Shown here: positions 40,879 to 50,703 of the stretch, in pieces | How the letters are laid out: each line of letters starts with the position of its first letter | Position numbering within the stretch: position 1 is the first letter of the stretch | Assembly: GCA_019054805.1 (NCBI GenBank) | Contig: JAHQIY010000001.1 | Location: 868,001-932,000 of the forward strand | Length of the DNA stretch: 64,000 nucleotides | Reading direction: 5' to 3' | Source of the DNA: Brachionus manjavacas | Lineage: Eukaryota; Rotifera; Eurotatoria; Ploima; Brachionidae | Made by a program: the position numbers and the translations under genes | The notes under the pieces: model-generated | The model's input: the letters and a program-made list of their open reading frames with translations, nothing else | Databases searched by the model: none | Told to the model about the DNA's origin: nothing

Positions 40879-41459
40879 TATTATTATTATTTATTTCATT
40901 TTGCGCCAATTCTGGCGATGTATAAAAATTAAAAATGTAAAAAGTAAAATTTAAGACAGCAAATAATGATACAATTTTGTAAATAAAAATGAAAAGTTAA
41001 ATTAGTTTCAATTAAAAGAATAATTTTTACATTGTACATACAAGTTTTAATTTTTGCATAATAAACATAAAAGTATAAAATATTTTAATCTTTTAATCAA
41101 TTATTCATTTTTTTTTTTTTTAGAATGCCTTTATAAGTAGGTTGAGAAGTGTAAACCCATTTTGATCGTTGTTGTTCATCATTGCAAAGCATGTTTTTAT
41201 TGATTCACTTATACCATTCTTCGACATTATTTTTTTTTCACCATCTATTTCTCTAATTTTTTCATTTATTTTTCCAATATCTAACTTATCCTGGGTTTTT
41301 AAGATCCCTTTTATTCCGTTTAGAAATTTATTTTTAAAATTATTCTCGTCGAATTCTTTATTCTCAATCGATTGCAGGAGTCCAGTCGTGTAGTCGTTTT
41401 GCAATAGTCGTTTCACAAATGAAGACTTGATTTTTTTTATTTTCAAATCAACCGGTTCA
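40879..41459 (-). mobile_element. LINE-H, 5'-truncated, with 19-bp TSD
   Basis: A 581-bp insert flanked by ATACAAGCTGATTGAATAT at 40860-40878 and 41460-41478. On the minus strand the frame is open from the 5' edge and ends at 41120: VKRLLQNDYTTGLLQSIEN, DIGKINEKIREIDGEKKIMS, KNGISESIKTCFAMMNNNDQ, LLNLLIKAF-stop. A 3' UTR of about 200 nt ends ACATCGCCAGAATTGGCGCA then AAATGAAATAAATAATAATA. The perfect TSD and open frame suggest a young insertion. The domain is unknown to me; it is probably the C-terminus of a LINE protein. Confidence 0.8.
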
Positions 41460-41478
41460 ATACAAGCTGATTGAATAT

Positions 41479-41797
41479 ATAAATTATTAATTGATCAAAG
41501 AATCCAAAGTTATGCCGCTCTTTAATCACAATACACATATCAAAGAATTAATTGACCAACACTGTGCCATTGCAAAGACTCAGAAAAGGACTATTCTTAA
41601 TCTATACATAACAGCTCAAAGTATGATTATTATTTATTTACAAAAAATGAAATTACCTTCGACTTTACCTTTGAATTAATATTTTATTTCTGATTTTTTA
41701 AATAACTATTTTTGTGATTTTTATTTTATTATTCAACATATTTCTATAAAAAAATTAACCAACAATAAAATTATCGCTATCTCTTTGTTAAAATTGT
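41479..41797 (+). other. Possible relic of a coding exon
   Basis: An open stretch at 41491-41650 (VMPLFNHNTHIKELIDQHCA, IAKTQKRTILNLYITAQS) looks more protein-like than the background but has no recognised family and no clear gene context. Confidence 0.25.
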
Positions 41798-41805
41798 CAG
41801 AAATG

Positions 41806-42405
41806 GGGGAACGGACATAATCTCGAAAAAAAAAATCTCGAAAAGTGAAAATCTCGAAAGGTAAAAATCTCGAAAAGTTAATTAGTCGTTAATCTCGAAT
41901 GAAAAAATCTCCAAAAGTTAATTAGTTTTTATTCTCGAAAAAAAAAGTCTTATCAATTAATTTTTAATGCTTCACACATCCCATCAATGAATAAATCAAC
42001 CTTATCACATCTCCAATAGACAACTTCAGCTTGGGGCACATCAGCTAGCTTTGGTTTGTAAATTAGATAGCCATACCCAAAACTAAACAACTTGTACCCA
42101 CCTTTTTGAGATTTTTGAAGATCCAATGCGATTTGAGACTCCGACGATTTGGATTCTTCGACAGCTAATTCATTAAATTTATCAACAAGGCTGTTAGAAG
42201 GACCAACAAATGTTACAACTTAATTAAAGATTAATAGACAATATTTCAAATTATTATTTTTGAGATTTTTCAAATTATAATTTTCGAGATTTACCTTGTC
42301 GAGATTTTTGACTTTTGAGATTTTTTTTTCGATGTTTTTTTATTTTTATGACATTCGTGATTTTCACCTTTCGAGATTTTTTTTTCGATATTATGTCACA
42401 CGTCC
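41806..42405 (-). mobile_element. Non-autonomous MULE derivative with FLYWCH domain and word-array ends
   Basis: A 600-bp element between 8-bp duplications CAGAAATG (41798-41805 and 42406-42413). The ends are inverted: GGGGAACGGACATAATCTCG (left) and GGACGTGTGACATAATATCG (right, reverse complement). Both are followed by an array of AATCTCGAAAA-type words in opposite orientation. Between them, on the minus strand (about 42221-41953), an exon-like frame after an AAG acceptor encodes a FLYWCH-type zinc-finger half (KGGYKLFSFGYGYLIYKPKL, VVYWRCDK) joined directly to DLFIDGMCEALKIN-stop. That end matches the MULE C-terminus at 15.5 kb. It is best read as an internal deletion of a MULE. Confidence 0.7.
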
Positions 42406-42413
42406 CAGAAATG

Positions 42414-42579
42414 ACATTTTGTTCCTGACAATCTTGACCATAATCAGGATTATGGTCAATAATGCTCTCTATCAAATCGACGAAAATAATTTAAGAATGA
42501 ACCAAACAGAGTTTTCTAAATTGACAGAGATTGTGAAAATGTCACTAATTAGATTTAAGGTATATAAAGATTATCATAT
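42414..42579 (+). other. Open stretch between two mobile elements
   Basis: The frame MVNNALYQIDENNLRMNQTE then FSKLTEIVKMSLIRFK ends at a GTATATAA that could be a donor. It may be a relic exon. No family is recognised. Confidence 0.25.
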
Positions 42580-43898
42580 TATAATTATCATACAAAATTC
42601 ATTTCTAATTCAGAAGCAATCAGGTTTTAGAAAATATCGACGAACCGCTGATAATCTCTTCTTCACTATTCAAAAAATTGTAGAATCATTTAAAAGAAAG
42701 AAGAAGGTTTGTTCCCTATTTTTTGATATCTCCAAAGCATTAGATAGGGTTTGGCATGATGGTCTTATTTATAAACTAATAAAAATGAACCTTCCCTTTT
42801 AACTAATACATTGGATTAATTCGTTTTTAGACTCAAGATCATTTAAAGTAAATGTAAATGGTCACATAGGTGTCGATACCATATTACTGCAGGTGTTCCT
42901 CAAGGCTCCGTAATTAGTCCATTACTTTTAAGAATCTTTATCAATGATATTCCTAAAAGAAATAAAACAAATAGTGAATACTCTCTTCTTTTTGCTGATG
43001 ACTTGGTTACATTTTATATTTTTAAGAAAAAAGGAAATCTAGAAAATAAGATAAACAAATACTTAGACGAACTAGAAAAATGGCTCATCAAGTGGAAGAT
43101 GAAAATATCTGTTGAAAAGTCTTGCCTCATTGTCTTCACTAAATTTAAAAAGGAAAATATTTACTTAAAATTTAAAATATATGAAAATAAAATTGAGATT
43201 CAAAAGGAAATCGAGTTTTTAGGCATAAAATTTGATTCAAAATTAACCTTTACCCCTATGATTGATGAAATAAAACAGCGTTGTAGTTCACGGTTAAACT
43301 TAATAAAAATATTGTCAAAAAAAAGTTGAGTCTTAATTATTGCACACTAAGAAACCTATATAATTCTTTAATCGGATCTAAAATTGATTACTCTTTTCCG
43401 TGTCTAAATTCATTTTTAGAGCCAAACATTAAAAAAATTCAAGTCTTTCAAAACTCAGAAGTTCGTTTTATACTCAAACTAAAATATGATACTCCTTCCA
43501 ATATTTTGCATCATGAGGCCTTTAATAAACCTAAATTCTTAACTGTCTCGAATCGACTTTTTGAATTGAGCGAAAGATATGTAGCGGGAGGACTGCGTCA
43601 TTCTGTTCCATTGGTTGTCAAGCTGGTTGATGAATATAAAGCGGGTTTTGAATCAAGGTATGTCAAACACCCGACTCCATTGCTATCTTACTATTTCTTC
43701 TTTCTTTTCTGAACTGTTTAATACTTAAATTCTTTGCACTTTTCACCTCTTACAATTTATCAATTTTTAATTGTCTTTTTATTATATTTTAACTTATTTT
43801 TAATTTTTCTTATAATTTTTATTTTTATTTTATTTTATTTTATTTTTTAATTTGAAGGAGCTTTAGCTCGGCACAGACAAAACAAATAAATAAATAAT
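42580..43898 (+). mobile_element. LINE-A copy with frameshifts
   Basis: The reverse-transcriptase frames are broken into three: QSGFRKYRRTADNLFFTIQK ... FDISKALDRVWHDGLIYKLI (to 42802), AGVPQGSVISPLL ... LFADDLVTFYI ... FLGIKFDSKLTFTPMIDEIK (to 43329), and LYNSLIGSKIDYSFPCLNSF ... LFELSERYVAGG (43326-43712). The end is TTTGAAGGAGCTTTAGCTCG then GCACAGAC and (AAATA)n. Confidence 0.85.
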
Positions 43899-44066
43899 AT
43901 TTAGGAAAAGCTAGTCATCAATTAGTTTAGTAGTTCCATCAATACTAAAATTAAAAGAACATCTGAAAAATTTTCAACTGTTTTAAAATTCTTTGAGATC
44001 ATTAATTGACGAATAATGGACAGATTTGATTAAATTCTAAAAATTTATGACAAAGTAAATTCTGAA

Positions 44067-44772
44067 GTTAAAATCAATAAAACAAAAACATACCACACTA
44101 CTTTCACAAGAGCTGGTGCTAGAAGCAATTGCGAAAGAAAATACAAGCTAAATATCAAAATTGAGCAAGAAGAGGTACCCATAGAGAAAAATCCAACCTT
44201 TTTAGGGATCAAACTGGATCCAAAACTTGCCTACACAGCACATCTACAAGACGTCATAAAGAAACAAGCGCCAAAAATGAATCTAATTCGTAAAATTAAA
44301 AGCTTTAAATGGAGTTCATCCCTAAGAAATAATTTAACCCTCTATAAAACTCTGATCCGCTCTTTGTTCGACTATTGCTTAATTATTTTAAATTCGGGTA
44401 CAGAAAAAATAAAGCTAAAATTACAAAAAATTCAAAACAGGATTCTGAGAATTATAAAATTTTTTCCTCTTAAAACAAGAATTGATACTATGCATAGAGT
44501 GCTTAAATTCGAAAAAATTGAAGATAGATCAAAGCAACTTTTAATCAAATTTATGAAAACGAGAGTCCAAAATGAACTGATCGCAAAAGAAATCCAAGAT
44601 TACCTCTCTAAAAGACTCAATGAATCAGAACAAAAATTCAGAACAGTTTTTGATAAGCTACGTTGATAAATTCCAAAAATATTCCTAACAGGCTGGCTGA
44701 AAAGAAGGCACTACGCCGTTCGGAGCTGCCAAGAAGAACCGTTTCCTCTAAATTATATTTTAAATAAATAAA
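44067..44772 (+). mobile_element. Another LINE type, 3' part with 11-bp TSD
   Basis: Flanked by TAAATTCTGAA at 44056-44066 and 44773-44783. The open C-terminal frame reads YHTTFTRAGARSNCERKYKL ... NPTFLGIKLDPKLAYTAHLQ ... LYKTLIRSLFDYCLIILNSG ... LQKIQNRILRIIKFFPLKTR, to a TGA at 44664-44666. The 3' UTR has a hairpin-like GGCACTACGCCGTTCGGAGC and ends (TAAA)n. The frame from 44067 is open, so this is a recent, 5'-truncated insertion. Confidence 0.8.
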
Positions 44773-44783
44773 TAAATAAATTC

Positions 44784-46182
44784 TGAAAGTCTTGATTATT
44801 TGGACTAAACATGGCTTGAAGCGGACTTCTTAAATAAAATGTTAAACCAGTAATGGTATCGTATTTTGCATATGATTGCTTAAAGTTTCAAGAATTTCAA
44901 CATTTATTCAATAAGAATGCTATACACAGAACTGGTTAGACCTTATTCACAGTTTTCTTGAGAAAGACATTTTTGAAATCGAGAAAGTTCAAAGAAGAGC
45001 CACAAGATTTTTCCTTCACTTACAAAATCATCAAATTTCATAAGAAAGTTTTGTCATCAAAGACTTTCTTCTATTTGAAAACTTTTTAGTTTAGAAAAAG
45101 TGACTCAAATAGACGAAATTTATGACAATTTGTTAAGTTCATTATCAAATGTAAATTTCAAATGAAAATTTCTAGTTTTTAATTTAAAAAAAAAAGTAAT
45201 TTTATCAATTTTTCAAGTAATAAATGGCTAAGCTTTATAAAACATGAATCTTTTAATAGGAAGTAAAAATAAAATCTACATCGATGTTTCATGCGACACA
45301 AAAATTAACTTTGTTTACGTAATTTAAAATTTTCAAATAAATAGTTTATAAAAATCAATTAAAGATCATTTGAAAAAAAAAAATTTTATTTAAAATTAAA
45401 ATAATTAACATTTTGTGTTTAATTAAAAAAAATTAAAAAAAAAACAAATTTCATCATTCAAATTTATTAAGTTTTGATCACGTGATCATGATCGTGAACT
45501 TCAAGTTGTCGAAATTTATCCATTTTTTTCTACTAATAGAAGCAAGTTTTACATGACAAATGACTGACGAATTTTATTTTGAACAAGAAATTTTTTTGCG
45601 AAAAATAACTCAAATAAAGTAAATTTTTCTCAAATACTAGCAAGTTTCTTCTATTTGAGGTTACTTCTATTTGATTAAATACGATACAATTTAAGAAGAC
45701 ATCAGACTTGTTTTTAAGTCACAAGTCTTAAGTCAAGTCAATGACTTAAATATTTTTATTTAAAGTCCGGACTTAGACTTAAATTTTTGACTTAAAACTG
45801 TGATTAATAAACAAGTCTGGAAGACATTACAAATGTATTGTTAGAAAAGATGCCAAAAGTTGTATGCAGCGGAATCATTTCTTAACAAAATGAGTAGATG
45901 ATGTTTGGAATAGTCTACCTCAGTATATTCATTCTGATTCTACAACTAGAATTAAAATTTTTTTTTCATATTTTTCTTTCTACTTTTTTTACCTTTTTTG
46001 ACCAAAAATGACTAAAATTTTGTCTTTAAGTCTTAAAAAAAAATTAATAGAAAAACAATTTATTAATTAATAATTTTAAATTGAATAAACCAGCAAAAAC
46101 AGTTAAATAGAGCCGATTTTTTACACATTGAAAATCGATTTAGACAAAAAAAATAACTATTAACAATTAACGATTCTGTAGT
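44784..46182. other. AT-rich stretch downstream of Raf
   Basis: Possible highly decayed LINE words at 44920-45110 (an IEKVQRRATRFF-like frame near 44980). A MITE-like end lies near 45475 (TTTTGATCACGTGATCATGA, then ACTTCAAGTTGTCG). Near 45715-45750 there is a short GTCAAGTCAATGACTTAAA repeat. Nothing supports a host gene. The Raf 3' UTR must lie at its right edge. Confidence 0.45.
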
Positions 46183-47948
46183 TTAAAACAAATGACTTGG
46201 ATTGAAAAGAAGGCCGGGGGCAGAGAGTGAACGCTTCAAATCAGGAGCACAATCGCATTCGACCTGGCCCAGTACTTGGTTTATTTGAATGAATAGAGGG
46301 CGCTTGTCCCTGTCATATTGTGTGCATGTTTTGATCAGATCTCGAACTGGTTCAGGGGTGTCCTCGCGGCACTCGTTTATGTTGAGCTTCAGACGCCCCG
46401 AGCCGACTAGAAACAATATCATGCTTTGTTCTTTGTTCTCGAACGGCAGCATTCCGCTCACTAGCTCATACAACACAACGCCAAACGAATACACATCTGA
46501 CATTGGGGTATACGGATCGCACACTTTCTGTTTTATGACCTCTGGAGGCATCCACAAAATTGATCCTGTCGGTTGACACCGCTTTGAATTCTCTTCTTTG
46601 AGCGCAGTCTTTACTGTGGCCAGGCCGAAATCTCCTATTTTCACAGTCCACTTGTAAATTTTTTCCAAATAGTTTGTCGAATTATTCACCTTGGGAATGA
46701 GGAATATGTTGTTTGACTTTAGGTCTCTGTGTATGATGTCCTGGGCATGCAAGTACTCCATTCCGATGGCAGTTTGTTTGGCAATGTCAATCAGCTGGCC
46801 CATGGGCCATACCACTTCTTTTACATGCAAGTGTTTGTAAAGACTAGAGCCCGGACACCACTCTGTTACTATGGCCAGCTGGTCGCCCATGAAACAGCCG
46901 ATGAACAGCAAAATGTTGTCGTGACGGGTCGACTTCAGAATGGCGACCTCGTTACGAAAAGCTTTTATTTGCTCCGGTGTCGGATTTTTGAAGCTGACTG
47001 TTTTGACGGCGACGAGGCCGTGGAAAAAGTCAGTGCCCTGATAGACGACTCCGTAAGAACCGGAGCCTATTTTGTGATCTTTGTGTATTTGCATGCGCGA
47101 AAGTGGAATTTCCCACGAGAGCAGAGAGCTCCATCTGTTCAGTTTCTTGCTCTTTTTGGACAATTTTGGGCTCAAGGAGTCGCGTGACTTGGACCTGTGC
47201 AGCACTTGAGAGCCGTATATGGTTCTAGAGTCCGAATCACTGAGTGACCTTGATCTAGGCTGGACCTGTATTTGACCAATTGGCAAAATTTGCTCGCTGT
47301 TGTTCTGCAGTTTGTTCAATTTGCGTTTCAAGGTCAATGTTTGAGTCCATGTCTGACTCAGTCTTGGTTTGACAAACACCGAGGACGCACTGGCTTTGAT
47401 GGTCGGGTTTTTTTGTCGCTTTACCTTTGAGCACACAGTCCGCTCTTTTTTGCTCCTACAATCGTTACACAAGGTCACATCGCAGTTTTTACACGAGTAT
47501 ATCAAAAAGCCCTGGTTGCATATTCTTTTACACGAGTCGCATATTTTGTACGAGAAAAATTTATCCTTAATGTTAAATTTGCGTTGTATGACATGTCTAA
47601 CCTCAGCGGTGCCACTAATGACTAAATTATTGTCATGAATGCAAGACGCAAGAGTATTCCAATCAACAATGATACTTTTTTGTTTCAATTTATTAAAAAA
47701 ATATTAAAAAATTTCTTTTACTTTTTATCTTTAATATAAGCAACACATTGATTGATGTCAAGATTTCTTTTCTTTAATTTTGCACTAAGGGCTTCACACA
47801 AAGAAACATCCTTTTTTTCCACAACAGCTGTCGAATTCGGGAAATAGATGCGCAAAAAAGCCGGACTTTTTCCTCTTTCAATCAGCTGATTCAGCTTGTC
47901 ACTATTGGGTTTAGAAGCAAATTGAAAATTTAAATCTGTCACAGCCAT
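46183..47948 (-). CDS. Raf: Raf serine/threonine kinase, complete two-exon gene
   Basis: MAPK-kinase kinase acting downstream of Ras. Exons on the minus strand: 47948-47722 and 47674-46183, with a 47-bp intron (GTAAAAG...AAAAAG) at phase 2; 572 aa. The Ras-binding domain starts near residue 31 (FLRIYFPNSTAVVEKKDVSL, with the KKR basic helix and a VDWNT strand after the intron). A cysteine-rich C1-like domain follows (Cys 121, 124, 137, 140, 145, 148, 157). The kinase domain begins near 270: GSGSYG loop at 279-284, VAVK Lys 300, HRDLKSNN at 391-398, DFGLATVK from 424, GSILWMPPEVI. A C-terminal RSLSAP (557-562) matches the 14-3-3 site of Raf kinases. The catalytic Lys and full HRD and DFG motifs separate it from the KSR pseudokinases. 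The protein is shorter than vertebrate Raf because the linker is reduced. Confidence 0.95.
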
Positions 47949-48126
47949 AATTTAAGCGCGTTGGTGTTAAAACTAGAGCATGAAACTGACTTGATAATTC
48001 AAGTCCTAGAAAGAAAAAATTGGAGAAAAATAAAATTTTATTTAACAACAATTTCAAGTTTAACTTTCCTTTTTATCATTTAATAAATTCTTCAAATTTT
48101 TTAGCTTAAATTCACTTTTTTCAGCG
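47949..48126. promoter_or_regulatory. Divergent promoter region between Raf and the 149-aa gene
   Basis: These 178 bp separate the Raf ATG (minus) from the ATG at 48127 (plus). The plus side ends in a pyrimidine tract followed by AG (CTTTTTTCAG) two bases before the ATG. That is an acceptor-like site, so the plus transcript may have a 5'-UTR intron or be trans-spliced. No TATA box is evident. Confidence 0.4.
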
Positions 48127-48576
48127 ATGATTCCAAATACAGCCAAAGGCAAGCATTTGCACAAACAAATTGAACAAGTGTGTCGTCAAGCGACTGAGCT
48201 TGCCGAGCTAAACTCGCCAATGTGCAGAAAACTTGTCACTGACACAATAGAATTCATGAAAGAGCTGTCCAAGCAGACTTTTGGTGAACTAAAAATTTAC
48301 GATTTATTCAATCGGCCCTTTAACGCCAAGTGGTTTGGCTATTTGAACCAAATTTGGAGATTTAAAAATTTTTTGCAGAGATTTAATCCGGCCCGGATTG
48401 ACCGGATTAAGACTTGTTTAAAAAAAAAGCGCAATTTCCTAAGAAGATATGCTTATGACCAATTTGGCATTAAATTTGAGCAATTTAATATCATCTATGA
48501 ACAAATTAGACTCAAAATAAGTCATGTGACATACAGACAAAATAGATTGGATAAATATTTGATGCGAGAGGGATAA
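48127..48576 (+). CDS. Unknown basic helical protein, 149 aa
   Basis: I do not recognise this protein. It is a single-exon ORF, MIPNTAKGKHLHKQIEQVCR through KYLMREG-stop, rich in Lys, Arg and aromatic residues, with no signal peptide or membrane helix. Predicted-looking helices include VTDTIEFMKELSKQTFGELK, and there is a basic stretch RIKTCLKKKRNFLRR. The base composition is closer to the neighbouring coding exons than to introns. An acceptor-like CAG lies just before the ATG. AATAAA occurs 6 bp after the stop. The next gene (first SDR) starts only 49 bp downstream on the same strand, and Raf is divergent upstream. Confidence 0.7.
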   Translation: MIPNTAKGKHLHKQIEQVCRQATELAELNSPMCRKLVTDTIEFMKELSKQTFGELKIYDLFNRPFNAKWFGYLNQIWRFKNFLQRFNPARIDRIKTCLKKKRNFLRRYAYDQFGIKFEQFNIIYEQIRLKISHVTYRQNRLDKYLMREG

Positions 48577-48625
48577 TTTTTTGAATAAAAAGTTTTCAAA
48601 AAAAATTTAATTTTAATTTTCAAAA

Positions 48626-50594
48626 ATGTTAACTCTAAAAGATAAAGTGTGCATAATAACTGGTAATTTTTATTTTTAAATTTGGTTCATCATAGGTAAA
48701 AATTGATCTTGAATAGGGGCCAGCTCGGGCATTGGTCAAGCCACTGCCGTCTTATTTTCTACACTCGGGTCTAAGCTTGTTATCACTGGGAGAAATGAAA
48801 AAAATTTGGCTGAAACTATTCAACTCTGCGAGAATAATAAGAATGTAATATCTATTTTTAAATTTTCTAAAACCACATAATCATCCACATTTTTATAATA
48901 CATGGAGGATACTTTTAAGTATTTTTCCAGTATTCTTGAAGTCATTTCAGTGAATTCATTTAGCTCGGTCGTTTCTGGAATAAACAAGTGGCATAGAAAA
49001 ACGGGGTCCGGGGCGGAGCCCTGGTTTAGGAAATATGGTTAATTTAAATAAGACAGATAATTATTATTTATTTGTAGACTTGAATTTGATTTATGGAAGA
49101 CTCTGAGTATTCTTAATATATTCCGGAATATACCAAGGATCCTAATTTGTGAAATTTTCTTCATTTTAAATAGAAAGAATAAAGTTTACTCAAATTGCTT
49201 TTCGATGTTTTTAACATTCTTTGAGAATACTTTAAAGTATTTTTTCAGTATTTATGAAACCACCAACTACTAAGTATACTTTATTTTGGAGCATTAATTT
49301 TCAATTAAGTGTTGTAATGCGGAATACATAAAGAACACTAAATTGAATAAGGGTGCTACAAAAAAAATATACTTAGCCGGTGATTTCAAGAAAAGTGAAA
49401 GAAAGCTTAAAGTATTAAAAATGGGCACTTACAATTTGAACAGCTTTTATTCTTTTAAATTAGATTAAAATATTTATTTTGTATTTCTCAATTCGCCTAG
49501 AATACTTAATTGAATTTTGGGGTTACAAAAAGAAGTAAACTTAGCCCGTGAAAATCGAATTGAATTAAAGTTGTTCAAAATACTTAGAGAAAACTTTTAA
49601 GTATTTTTTCAGTATTCTTGGAGTCCCCAAATAAGTATAGTTTAAATTAAATATTCTTTATTTATTTAAGAATAAAAAATAATTAAGGTTTTTAAAATTA
49701 TGTTTCCAATTTTTCAAAATACTTAAAAAATACTTTTAAGTTTTCTTGAAATCACCAAATAAGTATGTCTTAAAATGAGTATTCTAGATGTATTCTGGAA
49801 TAAGAAATAATTTTTTCTATCTAAATGGAAATAATTAAGATTGTTCAAATTATGTTTCCAAATGTTCAAAATACTTTGAGAATACTTAAAAGTATTTTTT
49901 AAGTATTCTAATCATCAAATAAGTATATCTTAAATTAGGTATTCTTGATGTATTAAAAAATAATTTTTTTTATTTCCAAATGAAAATTAAGGTTGTTCAA
50001 ATAGTGGGTGACCTAACAGACAGTCAGATTCAGCAATTAATAGTGAAAAGCTGTGTGGAAAAATTTGGCCGAATTGACGTACTGGTAAATAACGCTGGTA
50101 TTTTACAAAATTCCGGAATCGAGGATCTGAATATGGAAGAGTATGAAAATTTGATGAATGTGAATGTAAAGTCAGTGTTAAGTTTGACTCAGCTATGTGT
50201 GCCTTATTTGATTGAGTCAAAGGGAAGTGTAGTAAATGTGTCAAGTGTTGCGGGAAGTAGGAGCTTTCCGAATGTTCTAGCTTATTGTATGAGCAAAGCT
50301 GCGCTGGATCAGTTCACAAAATGTGTGGCTCTTGAACTAGCGGACAAAGGAGTACGGGTGAATTCGGTCAATCCTGGAGTAATAATAACCAATATTCACA
50401 AAAGAGCCGGACATGATGATGAACAATACAAAAAGTTTCTAGAACACTGTAAGACCACTCATGCACTTGGTCGTCCTGGCACTGCCAATGAAGTCGCCAA
50501 TGCAATTGCGTTTCTGGCTTCAGACAATGCTTCGTTCATCACAGGAGAGCTTGTCCATGTGGATGGAGGAAGACATGCCATGACACCTAGATGA
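48626..50594 (+). CDS. Classical short-chain dehydrogenase/reductase, tandem copy 1
   Basis: NAD(P)-dependent oxidoreductase of the classical SDR family, FabG-like. The substrate cannot be read from the sequence. Exons 48626-48662, 48717-48844 and 49992-50594; 768 nt, 255 aa. Exon 1 is only 37 bp and splits the Gly codon of the cofactor motif TGASSGIG (residues 12-19). NNAG is intact (VLVNNAG). The catalytic triad is Ser140, Tyr153 and Lys157 (VNVSSVAG, YCMSK). The C-terminus [19 protein letters not shown] is shared with the two downstream copies. Intron 2 is 1,147 bp and holds a degenerate internal repeat. The start lies 49 bp after the previous gene. Confidence 0.9.
48845..49991 (+). repeat. 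Degenerate repeat inside SDR copy 1, intron 2
   Basis: At least five diverged copies of a module are seen near 48905, 49225, 49585, 49720 and 49870. Each contains variants of ACTTTTAAGTATTTTTTCAG, then TATTCTTG, and in the last three copies also CAAATAAGTAT and a second TATTCT. The AAGTATTTTT/AAAATACTT parts are self-complementary. A separate GC-rich island (CGGGGTCCGGGGCGGAGCCC) sits near 48999. Confidence 0.6.
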
Positions 50595-50703
50595 ACAAAA
50601 TTTAATCTTTTAAATTATCATAAAAATTTTTATTTTATTTGTCACGTGATCCAATTTTTTTTTAAATAAAGAAAAATTTTAAAGACGCTTTCAATTTTCT
50701 AAA

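Noticed and set aside
46289..47187. Plus-strand frames opposite Raf
   Set aside because: Shadows of the kinase-coding strand.
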